Origin: Sphagnum compactum
Taxonomy: Eukaryota; Bryophyta; Sphagnopsida; Sphagnales
Direction: 5' to 3'
Length of the DNA: 64,000 nt
NCBI GenBank assembly: GCA_965153455.1
Contig: OZ234501.1
Location: forward strand, 620,001-684,000
The notes beneath the pieces were generated by a model. It worked only from the letters and a program-made list of their open reading frames with translations, searched no databases and had not been told where the DNA came from. The position numbers and the translations under genes were made by a program. The stretch's first letter is position 1. Each line of letters opens with the position of its first letter. This document shows, piece after piece, positions 59,153-64,000 of the stretch.

Positions 59153-59556
59153 TCTATATCATAATCTTCAACAGAGTTTTCTAAGAAGAGGAATGCGATG
59201 ATTATGATTACATTTTGGAGTCAAGTATATTGCGAGTTTGGGAGTACACAAGGGCAAAGCAAGAAGAGATGTTTGTTCCTTATAATTTGCAAAAGCAAGA
59301 GCAATTAGAGAAGGAATTTCTAAAGCTCGACTATTCCTTTGTTGGAATTTATAAAAAACCTTAGGAGCCACCTTACACAACCTACATTGTAGTCTTTTGG
59401 AACCCGGGAGTTCAACGTGTATAAAGAATAAAAATAGTAGTGGGTAGGATGAAGCGTGAAATGGAAGAGAGTAGTGGGGGCATTGGTTCAAAGTGATGCA
59501 AAATCTAAAAGTTGGAAAAGTTGCCAACTCTAGAAGAGTTAGGAAAAATAAATTTC
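59153..59556. other. No intact gene
   Basis: Stop-rich sequence leading into the open frame at 59557. Confidence 0.4.
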
Positions 59557-60054
59557 ATGGGATATACACACGATAACATTTGGACTCTAATGAAGGAAGA
59601 AGAATATTGGGCAAAGAAAATAGGGCTTGCTAGGATTAAGAAGTTAGAATGGACTCTGGTTGATGAGCCAATAGTGATGGAAATGATCAGCAATTACAAC
59701 CATGCTAATCAATATGTCAAGCTAAAGGGAAGAGAAATTGACGTTGGAGAAGGAGTGGCGAGGATTTTTGGCCAATCCTATAAAGGGATTATACCAATTA
59801 GAAGGGAAATTTACAACCCAATTGTTGCAACTTACTTCATTGGAGATGAGCATGAACATTACATACCACATTTAGGCTATTTGATTACTAAAGAAAATGG
59901 TAAGTGGAATGTAGCCAGATTGGAAGCATTAATAGAAAATTATGTCTTTCAAACAAGGAAACAAGTTTGCTCTAGGCACTTTGATTTCAACAATGTTGGT
60001 AGCAAAGGAGGACGTGAACCGGGCTATTTGGTTTTCATAGAAGTTGCAAAATGA
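59557..60054 (+). CDS. Unrecognised 165-residue ORF, probably retroelement accessory
   Basis: An open forward frame from the ATG at 59557 (MGYTHDNIWTL...) to the stop at 60054. The frame is open back to a TAA at 59506-59508, so the start is uncertain and the N-terminus may be lost. It has protein-like composition (KKLEWTLVDEPIVMEMI, GEGVARIFGQSYKG, ATYFIGDEHEHYIPH) and no transmembrane segment. I cannot assign a family. Lysine-rich and coiled-coil relics follow on the same strand, and gypsy parts lie on both sides, so it is more likely a retroelement ORF than a host gene. Confidence 0.4.
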   Translation: MGYTHDNIWTLMKEEEYWAKKIGLARIKKLEWTLVDEPIVMEMISNYNHANQYVKLKGREIDVGEGVARIFGQSYKGIIPIRREIYNPIVATYFIGDEHEHYIPHLGYLITKENGKWNVARLEALIENYVFQTRKQVCSRHFDFNNVGSKGGREPGYLVFIEVAK

Positions 60055-60112
60055 GATCATTGCAATTTAGTGTAGAGCAAAAAAAATTAGAAATACCTTA
60101 GTCGGACTAGCT

Positions 60113-61953
60113 TTGACCATTCTTGGTCATCACCACTTGAAGCAATGGGAGCCAAGGAAAGAAAATTCTATTAGGACCAGGAAGAAGACCCAAAAAAAGA
60201 AAGAGAAGATGATTGTGGATGTTAATGCAATCTTGCTAGTGGAAAAGAAAAAGAAGGAGAAAAAGAATAAGAAGAAATTGATTGTAACCACAGACAAGGA
60301 AATCACAAAGGTACCTTTAGTCCAAGAGGGGAATCTTGATGAAGTTGCTGAAGCCTCAAACATTTTGAGTGAGATTGGAGGGAAGCATGTTGAGATACCT
60401 AATGAGGTAATAGCAAAACCCTTAGTGCCTATCATAGAGTGAGTAGAAACACAATTGGTAGAAGAAGAGGGTATGTAGAATGTTCTAACAAATATGGATA
60501 TGGAAAAGGAGAGAGTATAGGAGGTAGTTAGTGAGGAGGTGATTATTCAAGAAAAGGATCACAAATCTCAATACCTAGAAGATGATGAGTTGGAGATCAT
60601 TGTAATAAAAGAGCCATTTCATTAGCAACTGGAAAGGAGTTGTTAATGCAACCTAAAGAAGATGAATAGACAAGGAAGAGCCAACAAGAAGGATAAGTGC
60701 AGCAAATGGAGGAAAAACTACATACATGAGTGTTAATAATGATGGATTAGCAATGGCAAGAAGCTATTAATGATATGGCAAAGTAGTTGGTGGCTATGGA
60801 AAGTGGTGCATCCACTAATTGAAATTTGGATGTTGTGGTTGAGCAATTGGAGATGTTGGCACAGAGGATCAAGAAGAAGAATGGAGAATAAACATAGTTG
60901 CAGAAGGAAAATGAAAGGATGGCAAAACAACTAGAGGAAACGCAAAAAAATTGGCAAACCAAGTAGAGAAAACACTTTATGAAAAAAGCCAAAGAATTTC
61001 AAAAGAAAAAATGTGTCAGCTGAAGGTAAGAGTTACTACTTTGGAAAATGAAAAGAGGGAGACGGGTGAAGTTTTGGTAAAGGTACAAAAAAGGAGCCTC
61101 CATTTTGAGGCTCAGCTGACACAGGACAAGTCAAACCATGAAAGGCTATTGAAAGAAACAAAGAAGAAGATCAAACAACTACACCAACAACTCATGAAGT
61201 CACAGACCCAAGAGGAACTAGTTCTGAAGGAACTAGAGGTGGTGAAGGAAGCTGTAGAAATAAAGAAAAGGGAAGGACAAAAACACTACCAAGAGATTAT
61301 TACAAAGGTTGATGCATAAATCGACTTTAGAAACAGGGAAATTAAAACACTCAAAAATGAAACAACTTGATTTGTATGAGTTGAAGGGAATGGAGGAGGT
61401 TCTACACCAACGAGAAGAAGAATTGAGTACTCAGCGAACAACCGTGGAGAATGTTCGTGAAAATCATCACAAGGATTGAAAGATTTAGTGGCAAAGGAAA
61501 AGACGTTATGGAAGGTGTTGCGAGTAGCATAAGGCAAAGTGGAATTACTTACCTTGCGTTACCAATGATTAGGAAAGTGTGGCCATTGAAAATTAAACCA
61601 AGGCAACATGTATGACGAACTTATCAAGCAATTTCCAATGGAGATGGATGAACTCTTAGAGGAGGTTAGAGCAAAGTTCAAGAGGTGGCACTTTGAGCAA
61701 ATAGGGAAGTATACAAATGTTTTCGATGCTACTCATGAACGTATCCAATAACTGGAAGATAAAGAGGAATAAGAGGTTACTAGTGAAGAAGCAATTCAGG
61801 AAGAAGCAAAGCAAGTTTCTTTGTCAAAAGAAGAGGAAGATGAAACAATGCCTATCGTTACATGACCTGAAGCAAAATCATTCTGAAAATGCCAAAAACA
61901 AAAATTCCAAACAAGAATTTTTCTTTAAGAACCAACCCTCTTGTTCTCTTTAA
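60113..61953 (+). pseudogene. Lysine-rich and coiled-coil ORF relics
   Basis: Forward pieces in series. 60113-60442 is Lys-rich, with a KKKEKKNKKK stretch resembling a nuclear-localisation type segment. About 60760-61320 is a strong heptad coiled coil (RVTTLENEKRETGEVLVKV, ERLLKETKKKIKQLHQQL). 61717-61953 is Lys-rich. Frequent stops separate them. They probably formed one long ORF with the frame at 59557. Function unknown. Confidence 0.45.
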
Positions 61954-62189
61954 AATAAATTTTAAAGGGTAGCCTTTTGCCTTTAGAAAGACAATAAGAT
62001 TGACCATTTGGAAGACAAAAAACTTCTTACAACTACAAAGTCTTAAGAATATGTAAAATTGACTATTAATAACCCTTAGCTTCGCAGTCATTGAGATATT
62101 GGAATGAACATAAAGCATTCTAATAGCTTTGAACTTCAAGTTTTTATGGCTGAAAAATAAGCAAAGATCAATTTGTTTAAAAATCTTCA

Positions 62190-62640
62190 TAGCTTCAAAG
62201 TTACGAAGGCTTCAAGATTTGATCTCTTCGTTGGATTTCTTATTAAATAATTTGTGTTTTGTTTTGGTCAGGGTGTTTATAGACAATGCATTGGTATCCC
62301 CATGGGTACAAATTGTGTGGTCTATTTGGCTAATTTCTATCTCTTCACTTATGAGTTTGATTTCATTACGCGTCTCTTGAAGAGTAACACATGTCCTGTT
62401 GTGCTTCATAGTTTGTCCTTGGTTTGTAGGTTTGTGGATGATCTTTTTGTTCTTGATTTTCCAAATTTTGAGAACTTCATGTACCTTAACCAAGACTCTT
62501 TTGGTAGTGGCATATACCCAAAAACCTCTTGTGAGTTGAATTGTTCATTTAAAGGCTTCTCTTGTAATTTCTTAGATCAACTATGAGACGAAGTTTTCAA
62601 GGTTTATCCTATGACATTTTTGACAAACGCTCTCAACCAG
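62190..62640 (+). pseudogene. Penelope-like element reverse transcriptase fragment
   Basis: The forward frame 62254-62586 carries motifs typical of Penelope-like reverse transcriptases: VYRQCIGIPMGTN followed by ANFYLFTYEF, the catalytic RFVDDLFVLDFPNFENF, GIYP, and FLDQL near the end. In a shifted frame just upstream is SLDFLLNNLCF, the family's usual preceding segment, and just downstream is YDIFDKRSQP, its usual following segment. This is about a third of a full reverse transcriptase. There is no GIY-YIG endonuclease. A frameshift near 62250 and a stop at 62584-62586 show it is dead. Confidence 0.82.
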
Positions 62641-62739
62641 AGCCATGCACAAATTCAGACATTACTTACTAGGTAACCGGTTTGTATTTTATGTTGACCA
62701 CATTGTTATTATGTACTTAATTAACATGTATAATAATTA

Positions 62740-64000
62740 GGTGTTTATTATTATTTCTAGAGTAAGACTTCAAAATTGTTTATAAACCTGGTAGATCCCA
62801 TTTGATGGCAAATGCAATAAGTAGATTGCCCAACTAAGCAGAATCGGTTAGTGTACTTGATCAAACCACTAATGTTCACCTATTAACATTACAACTAGAG
62901 TGGTTACAAAATGTGTAGTCATTTATTACAAGGGACAATGCTAGAAATATTTATTACTTCACAAAGATAGTATTTGGCTCAAAAAGCTAAGCCATTTGTT
63001 ATAAGATGGAATATTTGATAGATTTGGACAAGATAACAAGTTTTGTTGTGTCTTACAACCAGAACAAGTACCAATTATATTATAGGAATTGCATAGTGGA
63101 GTCAAAGGAGGCATTTTTCCTCAGACATTATTATGAAGAAGATTTTTTATGTTGGTTATTGGTGGCCAACCATGAATGGAAATGCTCGTGAATTTTGTCA
63201 AACTTGTGAATTTATGGCAATGAACAGGTAACCTACTAGCAGAACTTGATGAACCCTAAAGAACCTCTTTAGAAATGGGGACTGGATTTTATCAAACCCA
63301 TTAAATTGGGGAGTCATTACTCTGGCAACCGATACATTTTAATTGCCACTAATTATACTACCAAGTGGATGGAGGTGAGAGTTTTATGCACCAACATAGT
63401 ATTGTTAGTGCAAAGTTCTAATATGACCACATTCTTACATGATTTGGTTGCCCATTGATTATTGTTACCAATCAAGGTACACATTTCATTAACGATGTTA
63501 TTCGTTATTTAACTGATCATTTTATCCTAAGACATACCAACTCTACTATCTATTATTCATAAGGGAATGGATAAGCTAAGTCTATTAACAATGTTTTCGA
63601 TACATTGCTCATTAAACTAATGAATGAAAATCGAAATGACTGGGATGAGCACATGTCCACAATTTTATTTTTCGATAGAATTACTTTTAAGCTTGGAATT
63701 AGTCATACTCCATTTCAACTTGTTATGGATTGCACCTATTGCTACTTATGGAATACCTGTTACCATCCAAACTAGGACAAAATTATGATCCAACATTTGT
63801 TAAACTTCTAACTAGTCGATTGTTAGAACTAGAGAAACCCCAAGAAAACCAGTTAGTAGCACAAGACTTCATAGCTTTTAACTAATGGAACCAATCATAT
63901 GGTCTCAGAACTAATACATTGAAACAAAATACTAGTTTGGAAATTTTGTTATATGGTTTCTAGGGGCTATCAAAGCACATAACCCTAAATTTCAGAGACG
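62740..64000 (+). pseudogene. Ty3/gypsy R pol relic (runs off window)
   Basis: Forward gypsy pol of the same family as 13379-15230: tether (FKIVYKPGRSHLMANAISRLP), zinc-binding region (63006-63191) and integrase core (TNYTTKWMEV, VTNQGTHFINDVIRYLTDHF, NSTIYY and KLGISHTPFQLV). Many stops. It continues past the right edge. Confidence 0.82.

Noticed and set aside
60130-60435. Minus-strand hydrophobic frame as a membrane protein
   Set aside because: It is the complement of a Lys/Glu-rich forward frame; AAG/GAA-rich DNA reads as Phe/Ser/Leu on the other strand.

Overview
ORGANISM. This is nuclear DNA from a land plant with a large, repeat-swollen genome. The signs are dense, nested Ty1/copia and Ty3/gypsy LTR retrotransposons, long AT-rich gene-free stretches, and a single intact spliced host gene, a group-I bZIP factor with standard GT-AG introns. 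Mobile-element density and a decayed Penelope-like reverse transcriptase would fit a gymnosperm or fern, but the sequence alone does not settle the lineage. LAYOUT. 1-6101: a nest of one minus-strand Copia family. Copy B sits in copy C, and copy C sits in copy D. A 490-bp solo LTR with a perfect target duplication lies in the leader of C. 7485-13058: copy A, a complete and young 5574-bp Copia element with two 490-bp LTRs (5 differences by eye), target duplication GTTTC and an uninterrupted 1304-residue Gag-Pol. 13379-15981: decayed gypsy pieces, one interrupted by another solo LTR. 15982-20074: decayed copy F of the same Copia family. 21617-41639: a 20-kb insertion that split an older Copia reverse transcriptase gene. 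The two halves rejoin exactly once a 5-bp duplication (CACAA) is removed. Inside the block are gypsy N, Copia P, a 7-kb gypsy O, two copies of an unrecognised ORF module, AT-rich DNA and minisatellites. 41640-45629: the other half of the split Copia, broken LTRs and a forward Copia pseudogene J. 48220-50978: the host bZIP gene, minus strand, four coding exons, 415 residues. 51951-57867: AT-rich repeats, a Copia fragment and a gypsy Gag relic. 57869-59152: Copia L, with a different Gag but related LTR features. 59153-64000: decayed ORFs, a Penelope-like reverse transcriptase relic and gypsy pol. HOW IT WORKS TOGETHER. Apart from the bZIP gene, nearly everything recognisable is retroelement. The dominant Copia family has two notable features. 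Its primer-binding site matches the anticodon arm of initiator tRNA-Met rather than the tRNA 3' end, as in Drosophila copia and yeast Ty5. Its U3 carries clustered GCC-boxes (AGCCGCC) and telo-boxes (AAACCCTAA) just upstream of a TATA box. The best candidates for new biology are this half-tRNA-primed, GCC-box-driven Copia family, the Penelope-like relic and the repeated ORF module at 24.1 and 35.4 kb.
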